Shown one piece after another: positions 9,125-17,347 of a DNA stretch of 64,000 nt. A program made the translations under genes and the position numbers. Within the stretch, counting starts at the first letter, position 1, and the number at the start of each line of letters is the position of its first letter. A model generated the notes under the pieces. It made no database searches and was not told where the DNA came from. It worked only from the letters and a program-made list of their open reading frames with translations. The stretch is from Rivularia sp. T60_A2020_040 (GTDB taxonomy: Bacteria; Cyanobacteriota; Cyanobacteriia; Cyanobacteriales; Nostocaceae), in the NCBI GenBank assembly GCA_015272215.1, contig JACYMD010000093.1, forward strand, positions 310,001 through 374,000, in the 5' to 3' direction.

Positions 9125-9205
9125 TAGTGGTTAGTTGATGGTTGATGGTGGTTAGTTGATGGTTGATAGTTAACCTTTGACCTTTGACCTTAAATCTTTC
9201 ACCTT
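9105..9205. repeat. Heptameric STRR cluster
   Basis: Imperfect copies of GTTGATGGT and TTGACCT-type units starting inside the stop region of the DUF3153 gene and continuing downstream. No gene is encoded. Confidence 0.85.
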
Positions 9206-9293
9206 TGACCTTTTATCCCCCCTTCCTCCTCTGTTGCCAATTACAAAAATTCGTGTTAATAATACGTCACTTATGATACACAGGTAAAATCTG

Positions 9294-10952
9294 TTGTCAA
9301 AAAAACATTCAATTGCAGCGACTGTGAAAAAAAGGCTTGTATTAGTATTTACCTTTGTAGCGATTAATTTAGGTTCCGGATGTTCGCAAGTACCAACATC
9401 GAATTTAGCGCAAGTAGATACACCAATAATTCTTGCTAAAGCAGAGTTAGAAGAAAAACCAAATAATCCTTTAGAGGAAGGGTTAGAAAACTTAAATAAG
9501 TTAGATAAAAGCTTCAATAGCATAGTTTTTTTTCTGGCTAAAGTTGCGATTATTTTACTGAGTCTGATTTTGATTCAGAGAATTATTCTACTGATTGCCT
9601 TTCGTACATCTCAATTAGTAATTGATAATTTTACTAATGCTTCTGGTGCCGAAGGAATGGATTTTGTTTTACCGGGTTTGAGTCAGTTGGGACGAGAAAA
9701 ATTGGTACGGGAAATGAAAGGGGTTCACCAACGCTTAAAAGAACATATTCCTGTGAGCGGTTTGCGGACTTATCGTCCTCCCGATAAGTTATCATTACCA
9801 CAATCAACTCCCGATGAAAGACTTTCTAGTTTAGTAGCTTCCCTAAACGAGTTTACACCAGATCAAATTGACCCTTTAGTGAGTCTGCTGAAAATTTTAT
9901 TCCCAGCTTATGGAACTAAAGTCACGAGTATTTTACAAAGCCAAGGTGAAGATTATCGCAGATTGGGAATAACTTTTGAAATTACGGATATTGAAGGTCG
10001 TATTGCTTCTAGACTTTATACTATTTGGGAAGAAACCGAAACTCAAACAGTAATTAAAACTTTACCTAAAACGGAATCTAAAACAGTAACTGATCAAGAA
10101 ATTGAACTTGAATTACCTATAATTGAATCATATCCAGAACTGAAAGATCGCTATCGTGCTTTATTAAAACCTGCCACCCGATGGTTAGCTCTAGAACTTT
10201 CTAGAAGAGAAATGCTAGCTAATGTACCTTGGTATTATTTGGGTAACTGGTGCAAACGCTATCAAGCACAAATACATAACTTTTTTGGTGTAATTAATTA
10301 TGCCAGCGCTCCGACACACGGCAGTTTTTTTTACCAATTAGCAATTGAAGATTTAGAAGCAGCAATAGAACTCGATCCTAACTGGTATCAACCTTACGAA
10401 AATTTAGGTGATACTTACAGGACTCAAGGAAGAGAGTCTCAAGAAACTGCAAAAATTAATCGTCAGCGACAAGGGATTTTGCAATACGAAAAAGCACTCG
10501 CTAGATGTGAAGATGAAACTGTAAGAAGAAGGATTAAAGTTGGTAAAGCAATGGCGCAATTACTAACAAAAGATCAAATTCTCGTTCAAGAAGCTCAAAT
10601 AGAAATACAGCTATTAGAGAAGCAGTGGAATCCAGAATCCGAACTAAGTCCCCGATTTTTGTACAACTTAGCTTCTTGGTATGCAATCTTTACCGCTCAA
10701 AATCACGGCGATGAACAAACCAAGCAAAAAGCCCGTCACTACTTAGTTTATGCCTTATTACGAGATCGCGATCGCAATTTGTGGGATTGGGCTAGTAAAG
10801 ATCCAGATTTTCAAGCGGTACGTGAAAGGTTTACTGATTTCCAATTTGTGCTGATGAAGAAATTAAATGAGGCTCCTGAATTACCCGAAATCACCGGGGA
10901 AAGATTTGCCAAACACGCAGGAGATATTCTCAATCAAATGAGTTGGATTTAA
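9294..10952 (+). CDS. Membrane protein with TPR-like region, unknown function
   Basis: 552 aa. Starts with TTG at 9294; an N-terminal signal-like segment contains GSGCSQ, a possible but weak lipobox, and a strong membrane helix follows at about 78-100. The rest is predicted soluble and helical, with one recognisable TPR pair (FYQLAIEDLEAAIELDPNWYQPYENLGDTY, split here as two helices at about 344-373). No catalytic motif was seen. I do not recognise a family beyond TPR. It is followed by a small gene after 46 bp, possibly co-transcribed. It could be part of an envelope or protein-complex assembly factor. Confidence 0.7.
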   Translation: MSKKHSIAATVKKRLVLVFTFVAINLGSGCSQVPTSNLAQVDTPIILAKAELEEKPNNPLEEGLENLNKLDKSFNSIVFFLAKVAIILLSLILIQRIILLIAFRTSQLVIDNFTNASGAEGMDFVLPGLSQLGREKLVREMKGVHQRLKEHIPVSGLRTYRPPDKLSLPQSTPDERLSSLVASLNEFTPDQIDPLVSLLKILFPAYGTKVTSILQSQGEDYRRLGITFEITDIEGRIASRLYTIWEETETQTVIKTLPKTESKTVTDQEIELELPIIESYPELKDRYRALLKPATRWLALELSRREMLANVPWYYLGNWCKRYQAQIHNFFGVINYASAPTHGSFFYQLAIEDLEAAIELDPNWYQPYENLGDTYRTQGRESQETAKINRQRQGILQYEKALARCEDETVRRRIKVGKAMAQLLTKDQILVQEAQIEIQLLEKQWNPESELSPRFLYNLASWYAIFTAQNHGDEQTKQKARHYLVYALLRDRDRNLWDWASKDPDFQAVRERFTDFQFVLMKKLNEAPELPEITGERFAKHAGDILNQMSWI

Positions 10953-10998
10953 TTAAATACATAAAATACATAAAATACATAAATATAGGAATGATGCG

Positions 10999-11343
10999 AT
11001 GTCTGAGGAAAAAGACAAAAAATTACCGATCAAAATGAACAAATCCAGTTGTAAATCCCAGGAAGAAAACCTTAGTAAACCCTGCGAATCAGAAAATCAG
11101 TCAGAAGAAAGAAAAGTTCGTAAAACCATAATTACAACCGAAATTTCTAGTCGTCCAAAAATTGTTGGAGCAATACCACCGTGGGATGATGAGGATAATT
11201 CACAACAGGATGATCAAATTCAACCTCCAAATATCACCACAGAAATACCTACTGAGCCGGAAAAATTTCATCAAGAATTTAATATTACACCCAGAGCTAC
11301 AGGGGAAATTCCTCCTTGGGATGAAGAAGAAGAAAATAAGTAG
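10999..11343 (+). CDS. Small hydrophilic protein with a duplicated IPPWD motif
   Basis: 114 aa, intrinsically disordered by composition (K, E, S, N, P rich). Two copies of a short pattern occur: TTEISSRPKIVGAIPPWDDED (as about 54-74) and, after a spacer, TTEIPTEP with TGEIPPWDEEEE at the C-terminus. The repeat of TTEI plus G-x-IPPWD-acidic suggests a two-site linear binding motif. ATG start with a purine-rich leader (ATAGGA) 5-10 bases upstream. A clear terminator follows at 11377. No function is known to me. Confidence 0.65.
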   Translation: MSEEKDKKLPIKMNKSSCKSQEENLSKPCESENQSEERKVRKTIITTEISSRPKIVGAIPPWDDEDNSQQDDQIQPPNITTEIPTEPEKFHQEFNITPRATGEIPPWDEEEENK

Positions 11344-11376
11344 TAATTAATTATGGATTCTAATAATAAACTTACC

Positions 11377-11406
11377 GAGACACAGTTAATGCTGTGTCTT
11401 TTGTTT
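11377..11406 (+). terminator. Rho-independent terminator
   Basis: Arms AGACACAG (11378-11385) and CTGTGTCT (11392-11399) around a 6-base loop, followed by TTTGTTTT. It ends the transcript of the small IPPWD-motif gene. Confidence 0.85.
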
Positions 11407-11487
11407 TATAGATGAAACAATTTTGGATTTTAGATTTTGGATTGATTCGGCAGATAATTCTTTAGTATTAGGAGATTTGCTCCTAAT

Positions 11488-11594
11488 ACTCCTATCCCGC
11501 TGGAAAATTATCTATTTCTATGAAACCTCTTTCCTCTGCGTACTCTGCGCCTAGTAAGGTTTTTTTTATCGGTAATCTTCTGCCGGGAAGGGAG
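11488..11594. repeat. 107-bp dispersed element, copy A
   Basis: Matches the reverse complement of 20191-20297 at 103 of 107 positions by eye, with no indel. It encodes no obvious ORF. It begins ACTCCTATCCCGCTGG and ends GCCGGGAAGGGAG. It lies in a gene-free spacer after the IPPWD-motif gene. Confidence 0.9.
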
Positions 11595-11707
11595 TAATAT
11601 CTTGGTTTTACGACAGATGAAGTTTAATAACAGGTTAATACTTCAAACAAAATAATCAACTTTTCCGGAGTACCAATTGACACTCTTGGAGTTACTTCAT
11701 GACAGTG

Positions 11708-11753
11708 TTTAGATACTCAACTTGTTTGACTCAATATTTGTACAGTATCTAAA
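11708..11753. promoter_or_regulatory. Perfect 10-bp inverted repeat upstream of a small gene
   Basis: TTTAGATACT (11708-11717) and AGTATCTAAA (11744-11753) are exact inverted copies separated by 26 bp. The spacer contains TTTGACT, a possible -35-like element. The site ends 52 bp before the 42-aa ORF at 11806, so an operator or leader hairpin is possible. It is not followed by a T-run on the + strand. Confidence 0.4.
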
Positions 11754-11805
11754 AAATTCTCAAACAAAATAACTAATTAAATTAATTAATTACAGTGAGA
11801 TTAAT

Positions 11806-11934
11806 ATGAGTAAAGAAAAAGACGAAATCAAAAAAAGCTCCCAACCTAATTCTAAAAAAAGAAAGAGTGTTCCAGATTACGGTAGACCAAAACGTCGAGA
11901 AATCGGATGGAATGAAGATAAAGACAAACTATAA
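11806..11934 (+). CDS. Small basic protein, 42 aa
   Basis: ATG at 11806, stop TAA at 11932-11934. The protein begins MSKEKDEIKKSS and is rich in lysine and arginine; its C-terminal half holds RPKRREIGWNEDKDKL. Its start resembles the MSEEKDKK start of the IPPWD-motif protein encoded 460 bp upstream, and RPKxxxIGWNED could be a relict of that protein's RPKIVGAIPPWDDED. A good terminator directly follows, which supports an expressed small gene. Function unknown. Confidence 0.5.
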   Translation: MSKEKDEIKKSSQPNSKKRKSVPDYGRPKRREIGWNEDKDKL

Positions 11935-11963
11935 AAAATCATCCCATAAGAATACATTTATTT

Positions 11964-11986
11964 AACCCACTTAGGTGGGTTTTGCT
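11964..11986 (+). terminator. Rho-independent terminator of the 42-aa gene
   Basis: Perfect 7-bp arms AACCCAC and GTGGGTT around TTAG, followed by a T-rich tail (TTTTGCTTG). Confidence 0.85.
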
Positions 11987-12079
11987 TGTGTAGAAGCGGT
12001 TTAAACCGCCGGATATTAAAAAAAACCAACCCATCTGACTGTGGGTTTTGCTTGTGTAGAAGCGGTTTAAACCACCGGA
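11975..12079. repeat. Duplicated terminator/palindrome unit
   Basis: A unit of about 39 bp, beginning GTGGGTTTTGCTTGTGTAGA and ending in the palindrome GCGGTTTAAACCGC, occurs at 11975-12013 and again at 12041-12079 (the second palindrome has one change). The second copy also has its own stem (AACCCA/TGGGTT), so the terminator plus its downstream palindrome has been duplicated as a block. Confidence 0.85.
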
Positions 12080-12102
12080 ATCCTAAACTCAAACTGCTTT
12101 AA

Positions 12103-12747
12103 CTAAGGAGATAAACGCTCAATCTTCCAACTATTATCTTCTGTTATTTTGTAAACCAAACGGTCATGAAGACGGCTAGAACGTCCTTGCCAAAATTCAA
12201 TTTCTGTTGGGATAACTCGAATTCCTCCCCAATGTGGGGGACGAGGTACATCTTGATTTTGATATTTTTCTGTTAATTCTTGCAAATGTTTTTCCAGAAC
12301 TTCTCGACTTTCGATGACTTCGCTTTGATTTGAAGCCCAAGCACCCAAACGACTGTTAAAAGGACGACTATAGAAATATTGATCGGATTCCCTATCATCC
12401 ACTCTTTCTACTCTTCCGCAAATCCGCACTTGACGTTGGAGTTCAGCCCACCAAAATACCAAAGCAGCCTGGGGATTTTCCGCTAATTCCTGGGCTTTTT
12501 GGCTATTGTAGTTGGTGTAAAATACAAAACCGCGATCGTCAAAATCTTTCAACAACACCATTCTGGCTGAAGGTACACCTTGTGTTGTAGTCGTGGCAAT
12601 AGTCATAGCATTTGGTTCTAGAATATTGGCACTCAAAGCTTGCTCGAACCATTCCTTGAATTGTACAAAAGGATCGGAATTAACCTCGGTTTCCTTTAAG
12701 CCCTGCAAGGTGTAGTCTTGACGAAGGTCAGCTATAGTTTTATCCAT
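12103..12747 (-). CDS. pdxH: Pyridoxamine 5'-phosphate oxidase
   Basis: FMN-dependent oxidase that makes pyridoxal 5'-phosphate from pyridoxine or pyridoxamine phosphate, the last step of vitamin B6 salvage. 214 aa. The FMN-binding region reads ARMVLLKDFDDRGFVFYTNYNS (split as two parts, about 61-82); RQVRICGRVERV and SRLGAWASNQSE (about 128-139) are family hallmarks; the C-terminal PxxIEFWQGRSSRLHDR segment closes the PLP site. ATG start. Divergent from the AI-2E transporter gene with a 51-bp gap. Confidence 0.97.
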   Translation of the reverse strand: MDKTIADLRQDYTLQGLKETEVNSDPFVQFKEWFEQALSANILEPNAMTIATTTTQGVPSARMVLLKDFDDRGFVFYTNYNSQKAQELAENPQAALVFWWAELQRQVRICGRVERVDDRESDQYFYSRPFNSRLGAWASNQSEVIESREVLEKHLQELTEKYQNQDVPRPPHWGGIRVIPTEIEFWQGRSSRLHDRLVYKITEDNSWKIERLSP

Positions 12748-12798
12748 TACAATTATTTGATTGCAAAATTATATAAATAACAAAGATCGACAATATTT

Positions 12799-13839
12799 AT
12801 GCGGATGCGCCGTTGGGCTTCCCTAAAAAATTTATTAGTATATGGTTTAAGCGCTCCGATTATAGCCCTTAATGTTGGATTGCTGTCTTTACTTTTTCAT
12901 TACTTTCGGCATCCACTGACCATTTTAAGTATTGCAGCAATACTCGCTTTTTTACTTAATTATCCAGTTCGATTTTTAGAACGCGCTCGTATTTCCCGCC
13001 AATGGGCGGTAACTATAGTCTTACTCCTGACTTTAACTCTACTGATTTTTATCGGTATTACCTTGGTTCCGTTAGTCATAAATCAAACCATCCAGCTTGC
13101 TGATAAAATTCCCGATTGGTTAAACAGTTTTCAAGATCAATTAGAACAATTAGAAGCTGTAGCGACAAAAAGACGCTTTCCGTTAATAAACTTAAAAATA
13201 CTAGCAAATCAAACTAATGCTAGTATCGAAAACTTGCTCAAAGAATTACCCTTTGGGGCTGTGGGATTTGCGGGAACCCTGGTATCAACCTTAGTTAATA
13301 CAGTGTTAATCGTAGTGTTAGCATTTTATATGCTTTTATATGGCGATCGCGTTTGGTATGGCTTACTAAATCTCTTACCGGAAAAAGTCCGAGTTCCTTT
13401 AGACAAATCCTTACAACTTAATTTCCACTACTTTTTTCTCAGTCAATTATTATTAGCATTATTCATGATAGCGAGTTTGACCCCAATTTTTTTGGTTATT
13501 GGCATCCCATTTGCTTTTTTATTTGCTATTGTCATCGGTATATCCCAACTCATACCCTTTATTGGAGCAACTTTAGGTATTGGTTTAGTCACGATATTGC
13601 TACTACTCCAGAATTGGTGGTTAGCGACTCAACTAGCATTCTTTTCATTTTTGATGCAGCAAGTCAAAGATAATCTCTTAGCCCCAAAATTGCTGGGAAA
13701 TTTTACTGGACTAAATCCCATTTGGATTTTCGTTGCTATTTTAGTCGGCTTTGAGATTGCAGGATTATTAGGAACATTGGTTGCGATTCCTATCGCCGGA
13801 ACCATTAAAGGCACCTTCGATGCTCTTCAAAAAGGTTAA
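12799..13839 (+). CDS. AI-2E family transporter (PerM/YhhT type)
   Basis: 346 aa integral membrane protein with about seven or eight helices: two near the N-terminus (about 12-55), one at 65-90, a soluble middle region (about 95-145), and a C-terminal block of hydrophobic helices from about 150 on. The motif near PFIGATLGIG and the final GFEIAGLLGTLVAIPIAG stretch are typical of the family. Members export small molecules or ions; the substrate here cannot be inferred, and cyanobacteria are not known to use AI-2 through this protein. Confidence 0.85.
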   Translation: MRMRRWASLKNLLVYGLSAPIIALNVGLLSLLFHYFRHPLTILSIAAILAFLLNYPVRFLERARISRQWAVTIVLLLTLTLLIFIGITLVPLVINQTIQLADKIPDWLNSFQDQLEQLEAVATKRRFPLINLKILANQTNASIENLLKELPFGAVGFAGTLVSTLVNTVLIVVLAFYMLLYGDRVWYGLLNLLPEKVRVPLDKSLQLNFHYFFLSQLLLALFMIASLTPIFLVIGIPFAFLFAIVIGISQLIPFIGATLGIGLVTILLLLQNWWLATQLAFFSFLMQQVKDNLLAPKLLGNFTGLNPIWIFVAILVGFEIAGLLGTLVAIPIAGTIKGTFDALQKG

Positions 13840-13842
13840 ATT

Positions 13843-13930
13843 AAAGGTCAAAGGTCAAAGGTCAAAGGTCAAAGGTTAAAGGTCAAAGGTCAAAGGTCAA
13901 AGGTCTAAGGTTAAAGGTCTAAGGTTAAAA
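13843..13930. repeat. Heptameric STRR, (TCAAAGG)n
   Basis: About twelve tandem copies of TCAAAGG with TTAAAGG and TCTAAGG variants, directly after the transporter stop codon. Confidence 0.95.
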
Positions 13931-14107
13931 TTAGTTACTGCTTAAACTTGGTGAGACTGTAAAATTTTATATTTAACTGAAAATTAGTAGTCTTTAATAC
14001 TGGTTATCAAAATTAATTATGAGTAGTGTGAAGGGGGATATATTTTGCTGAGTCGAAAATATACGCGACAGAAAACGCTAGGACAGAAAAGTTAAGAATA
14101 AATTAAT

Positions 14108-14151
14108 TTTTAATTTAATTTAATTTAATTTAATTTAATTTAATTTAATTT
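14108..14151. repeat. Pentameric tandem repeat (TTTAA)n
   Basis: Eight to nine uninterrupted copies of TTTAA. It is part of a 593-bp gene-free spacer (13840-14432) and may act as a flexible or easily melted AT tract; length variation between strains would be expected. Confidence 0.9.
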
Positions 14152-14217
14152 GATTAAAATTAATTAAAAACTATGTTTTTGACTGTGATGTAGTAGTTTT
14201 CAACCTTTGTCCAGTGC

Positions 14218-14244
14218 AAAAATCACAATTAAAGTGTGATTTTT
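14218..14244. terminator. Symmetric hairpin with T-run, terminator-like
   Basis: Perfect 10-bp arms AAAAATCACA and TGTGATTTTT around ATTAAAG. It reads as a weak terminator on either strand. No gene precedes it within 370 bp on the + strand, so it may end a small untranslated RNA from the spacer or a transcript from the other strand. Confidence 0.5.
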
Positions 14245-14432
14245 GAATAGGGATAGGTATAAAAATATCGTGATATACTTTCGAGGGTGAATTTTATTCT
14301 TATACTCTATTACTCCTAGTCATCGTAGATGTGTAACAAATGGATTGCTAAAAATGCTTTTTTCTCAGAGTTACACTACCGAAAGACCGGGGAAACAATA
14401 ACCACAATAATTAATTAAATTGATAGTTTCCA

Positions 14433-14789
14433 ATGAGACAAGTAAATTTTGTCATAATTTTTATCTTTTGTTTAGCTTTTGCTTTATTCAGTATCGAAAA
14501 TACTGAACTAGGAATTATTCATTTAATTCCAGGAGTGGAAGTACAAGCACCAATTTCAATTGAGTTGCTTATAGCATTGGGCTTAGGTGGAGTTTTGGCT
14601 TGGTTATTTAGCGTTTGGACTCATTTAGAAAGACTAATTTGGTCAGGTCAAAAAGTTCGTCAAAAAAATGCTCGCATTCAGGAATTAGAATGCAAGATTG
14701 AAGAGTACCAAACTCAAATTCAATCCTTACAACCTTCTCTACCACCAGCTAGTGATTCCATCACACAAAAAGCACCAGCAAATGCTTGA
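14433..14789 (+). CDS. LapA-domain (DUF1049) membrane protein
   Basis: 118 aa. Two hydrophobic helices (about 4-20 and 42-62) bracket a short loop in the LapA pattern, followed by a coiled-coil stretch (about 72-98, RQKNARIQELECKIEEYQ) and a short PA-rich tail. ATG start. It belongs to the same family as the 2365 gene but has the usual short length. In proteobacteria LapA assists LPS assembly; the cyanobacterial role is unproven. It lies just before scpA, separated by repeats. Confidence 0.8.
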   Translation: MRQVNFVIIFIFCLAFALFSIENTELGIIHLIPGVEVQAPISIELLIALGLGGVLAWLFSVWTHLERLIWSGQKVRQKNARIQELECKIEEYQTQIQSLQPSLPPASDSITQKAPANA

Positions 14790-14790
14790 T

Positions 14791-14875
14791 GGGACAGTTG
14801 ACAGTGGACAGTTGACAGTTGACAGTGGACAGTTGACAGTTGCCTTTGACCTCTAACCTCTAACCTTTAACCTTG
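14791..14875. repeat. Heptameric STRR, (TTGACAG)n and (CTCTAAC)n
   Basis: Copies of GACAGTT/GGACAGT followed by CTCTAACCT units, filling the spacer between the LapA-domain gene and scpA. Confidence 0.9.
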
Positions 14876-14888
14876 TAAGTACTTGTCA

Positions 14889-15719
14889 ATGGATGCTTCT
14901 GAGCTTTTAGAAATGATCGCACAACTAATTCATCAAGCCGAACAAGGTGAAATTGACCCTTGGGATGTGCAGGTAGTTGAAGTGATAGACCGTTATATAG
15001 AACTCATGGCACCTGAGAAAAGCACGAAGGGTTATGAAGCAGATTTGTCTCAGTCAGGACAGGCATTTTTATCAGCATCAATGTTGGTGTTATTTAAAGC
15101 CAATACGTTGATGAAATTGCAATCAGCAGAAGATGAAATAGATGCTTATGCAGAAGACGAATTTTTGCTTGATGGTGAAGATGGTTTAAACGAGCGTATA
15201 GCTAGACTGCCTTTAGAGAAACAGTTGCGGCGACGGCGTTCTGCTATGCCTCCACCGGCACGTCGCGTCAGTTTACAAGAGTTAATCGACCAGTTGCAGG
15301 TAATGGCCAAGCAACTGCAACTAGTACAAAAAACCAGTAACCCTTTGGCGAAAAAACGTCAACCGGGTGTTAAAACTCTCAAGGCAGCACTAGAATTAGC
15401 ACACCAAGAAAATCTTACAGAAGTAGCTGGGGAGTTAGAACAAGTTTTACAAACGAAAGCTGCGGAACTGCATTTGGGAGAAAGTTGGATGAATTTAGAA
15501 CAGTTAGTAGAATGGTGGTCTCAAAGTAAATCCCGTTCTGCTAAAGGTAAAAACCATCCTCATGGTGAAAACGCTCATACAGTCAGTGTATTTTGGGCTT
15601 TACTACTGCTTTCGGCTCAATCAAAGGTAGAGTTGTATCAAGAGGAGTTTTATCAAGAAGTAAAAATCCGCTTGCTTGCAGAGTCTACTAATAGCTCAAT
15701 ATCTCAAGCAGCAAGTTAA
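14889..15719 (+). CDS. scpA: Segregation and condensation protein A
   Basis: Kleisin-type subunit that bridges SMC heads with ScpB in chromosome condensation and segregation. About 276 aa. The N-terminal signature GEIDPWDVQVVEVIDRYIE (about 20-38) is typical, followed by FLSASMLVLFKANTLMKLQS and a helical middle; the C-terminal winged-helix part contains VSVFWALLLLSAQSKVELYQE. The ATG at 14889 is chosen; a TTG two codons upstream (14883) is an alternative. No smc or scpB is in the window. Confidence 0.93.
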   Translation: MDASELLEMIAQLIHQAEQGEIDPWDVQVVEVIDRYIELMAPEKSTKGYEADLSQSGQAFLSASMLVLFKANTLMKLQSAEDEIDAYAEDEFLLDGEDGLNERIARLPLEKQLRRRRSAMPPPARRVSLQELIDQLQVMAKQLQLVQKTSNPLAKKRQPGVKTLKAALELAHQENLTEVAGELEQVLQTKAAELHLGESWMNLEQLVEWWSQSKSRSAKGKNHPHGENAHTVSVFWALLLLSAQSKVELYQEEFYQEVKIRLLAESTNSSISQAAS

Positions 15720-15932
15720 TTAAACGAAATCGTTAATGTGACTTTAGACTTGTTTCCTGTGGGAATTATTTGTTATTGACTGCCGAAAACGCAAACACTA
15801 AGAACGCTGAGTTCATGTTTACATCACACTTGTATGCAAGATTTGGGTTAGATAATTAATTATGAGTAAATTTAAATATTGCTAAATGTTGCCAACTTAG
15901 TATCATTTAAAATGCTAACAGGGGCTTAAAAA

Positions 15933-16034
15933 ATGCACTATGAGTTCATTCCCCGTGCTTTTTGGGATGACTTCACCCAAATTAAAACAGATGATGAAGT
16001 ATTGCTTGATCGACGTAAACTCGTTTGTGGTTGA
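15933..16034 (+). CDS. Possible small ORF, 33 aa
   Basis: ATG at 15933 to TGA at 16032. The peptide is MHYEFIPRAFWDDFTQIK followed by TDDEVLLDRRKLVCG. A GGGG purine stretch (15921-15924) lies 8 bp before the ATG. It ends 13 bp before the sugar nucleotidyltransferase gene, so it could be a leader peptide, a small protein or a gene remnant. No family recognised. Confidence 0.3.
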   Translation: MHYEFIPRAFWDDFTQIKTDDEVLLDRRKLVCG

Positions 16035-16047
16035 GAAATAAGTATTT

Positions 16048-17217
16048 ATGAAAGCGATGATTTTGGCTGCGGGTAAGGGTACTCGTGTTCGTCCGATTAC
16101 CTACACAACTCCTAAACCGATGATTCCCATCCTGCAAAAACCAGTGATGGAATTTTTAATTGAATTGTTACGTCAGCATGGCTTTGACCAAATTATGGTC
16201 AATGTGAGTCATTTGGCTGAGGAAATCGAAAGCTATTTTCGAGACGGTCAGCGGTTCGGTGTCGAAATTGGTTATTCTTTTGAAGGTAGTATTGACGATA
16301 ATGGTAAATTAGTCGGAAAAGCCATTGGTTCTGCTGGTGGAATGAAGAAAATTCAAGACTTCAAACCATTTTTCGACGATACTTTTATTGTGATGTGCGG
16401 CGATGCTTTAATTGATTTGGATTTAACAGCCGCTGTGAAATGGCATCGAGAAAAAGGTTCTATTGCTACAATTATTACTAAAACTGTACCTCGCGAAGAA
16501 GTTTCTAGTTACGGTATTGTTGTTACCGACTCGGATTGTCGAATTAGGGAATTTCAAGAAAAACCGACTGTAGAAGAAGCTAAAAGTACTAATATCAGTA
16601 CGGGTATTTATATTTTTGAACCAGAAATATTTGAACATATTCCCTCTGAAGTCGAGTATGACATTGGTGGTGACTTATTCCCCAAACTTGTAGAAATGGG
16701 TGCTAATTTCTACGCTAAACCAATGGATTTTGAATGGGTTGATATTGGTAAAGTACCTGATTATTGGCGAGCAATTCGCGGCGTACTTTTAGGGGAAATC
16801 AAAAATGTTCAAATCCCCGGCAATCAGGTACGAGAAGGAATCTACACTGGTTTAAATGTGTCCGTAAATTGGGACAAGGTTGATATTACTGGTCCAGTTT
16901 ACATTGGTGCAATGACCAAAATCGAGGACGGAGCTAAAATCGTTGGTCCAGTTTACATTGGTCCTTCTTGCTGCGTTTGTAGCGGTGCTACGGTAGAAAA
17001 TAGCGTGATTTTTGAATACTCCCGACTCGGACCGGGAGTAAGATTAGTTGATAAATTAGTATTCGGTCGTTACTGCGTAGATAAAGATGGAGCATCAATT
17101 GACCTCCAAGCTACTGCTTTGGATTGGTTGATTACCGATGCTCGTCAAACACCACCTTCTCATAACCCCGCAGAACGTCAAGCGATCGCGGAATTGTTAG
17201 AAACAAATTCTAATTGA
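16048..17217 (+). CDS. NDP-sugar pyrophosphorylase (mannose-1-phosphate guanylyltransferase-like)
   Basis: Transfers a nucleotide to a sugar 1-phosphate to give an activated sugar for cell-wall or exopolysaccharide synthesis. 389 aa. The nucleotidyltransferase domain (1-235) opens with MILAAGKGTRVRPIT and has CGDALIDLDL and FEWVDIGKVPDYW; a left-handed beta-helix domain follows (about 255-350, GPVYIG repeats at about 289 and 312). Substrate specificity (GDP-mannose versus glucose or other) cannot be settled from sequence alone. It could feed the 40-59 kb polysaccharide locus. Confidence 0.88.
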   Translation: MKAMILAAGKGTRVRPITYTTPKPMIPILQKPVMEFLIELLRQHGFDQIMVNVSHLAEEIESYFRDGQRFGVEIGYSFEGSIDDNGKLVGKAIGSAGGMKKIQDFKPFFDDTFIVMCGDALIDLDLTAAVKWHREKGSIATIITKTVPREEVSSYGIVVTDSDCRIREFQEKPTVEEAKSTNISTGIYIFEPEIFEHIPSEVEYDIGGDLFPKLVEMGANFYAKPMDFEWVDIGKVPDYWRAIRGVLLGEIKNVQIPGNQVREGIYTGLNVSVNWDKVDITGPVYIGAMTKIEDGAKIVGPVYIGPSCCVCSGATVENSVIFEYSRLGPGVRLVDKLVFGRYCVDKDGASIDLQATALDWLITDARQTPPSHNPAERQAIAELLETNSN

Positions 17218-17220
17218 AAA

Positions 17221-17340
17221 AGGTAATTGGTAATGGGTAATGGGGAATGGGTAATTGGTAATTAAATTTCTCCTTATTCCCTATTCCCTATTCCCTATTC
17301 CCTCTTCCCTCTTCCCTCTTCCCCCTTCCCCCTTCCCTAC
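17221..17340. repeat. STRR arrays between convergent genes
   Basis: A GGTAATGGGTAATTG-type array followed by a pyrimidine-rich TTCCCTATTCCC/TTCCCTC array. It fills the whole gap between the sugar nucleotidyltransferase (+) and speA (-). Confidence 0.92.
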
Positions 17341-17347
17341 CGCTAAA

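Noticed and set aside
17221..17340. Possible CRISPR array
   Set aside because: The repeats are contiguous 7-mers without unique spacers; this is STRR sequence. The same holds for the other arrays in the window.
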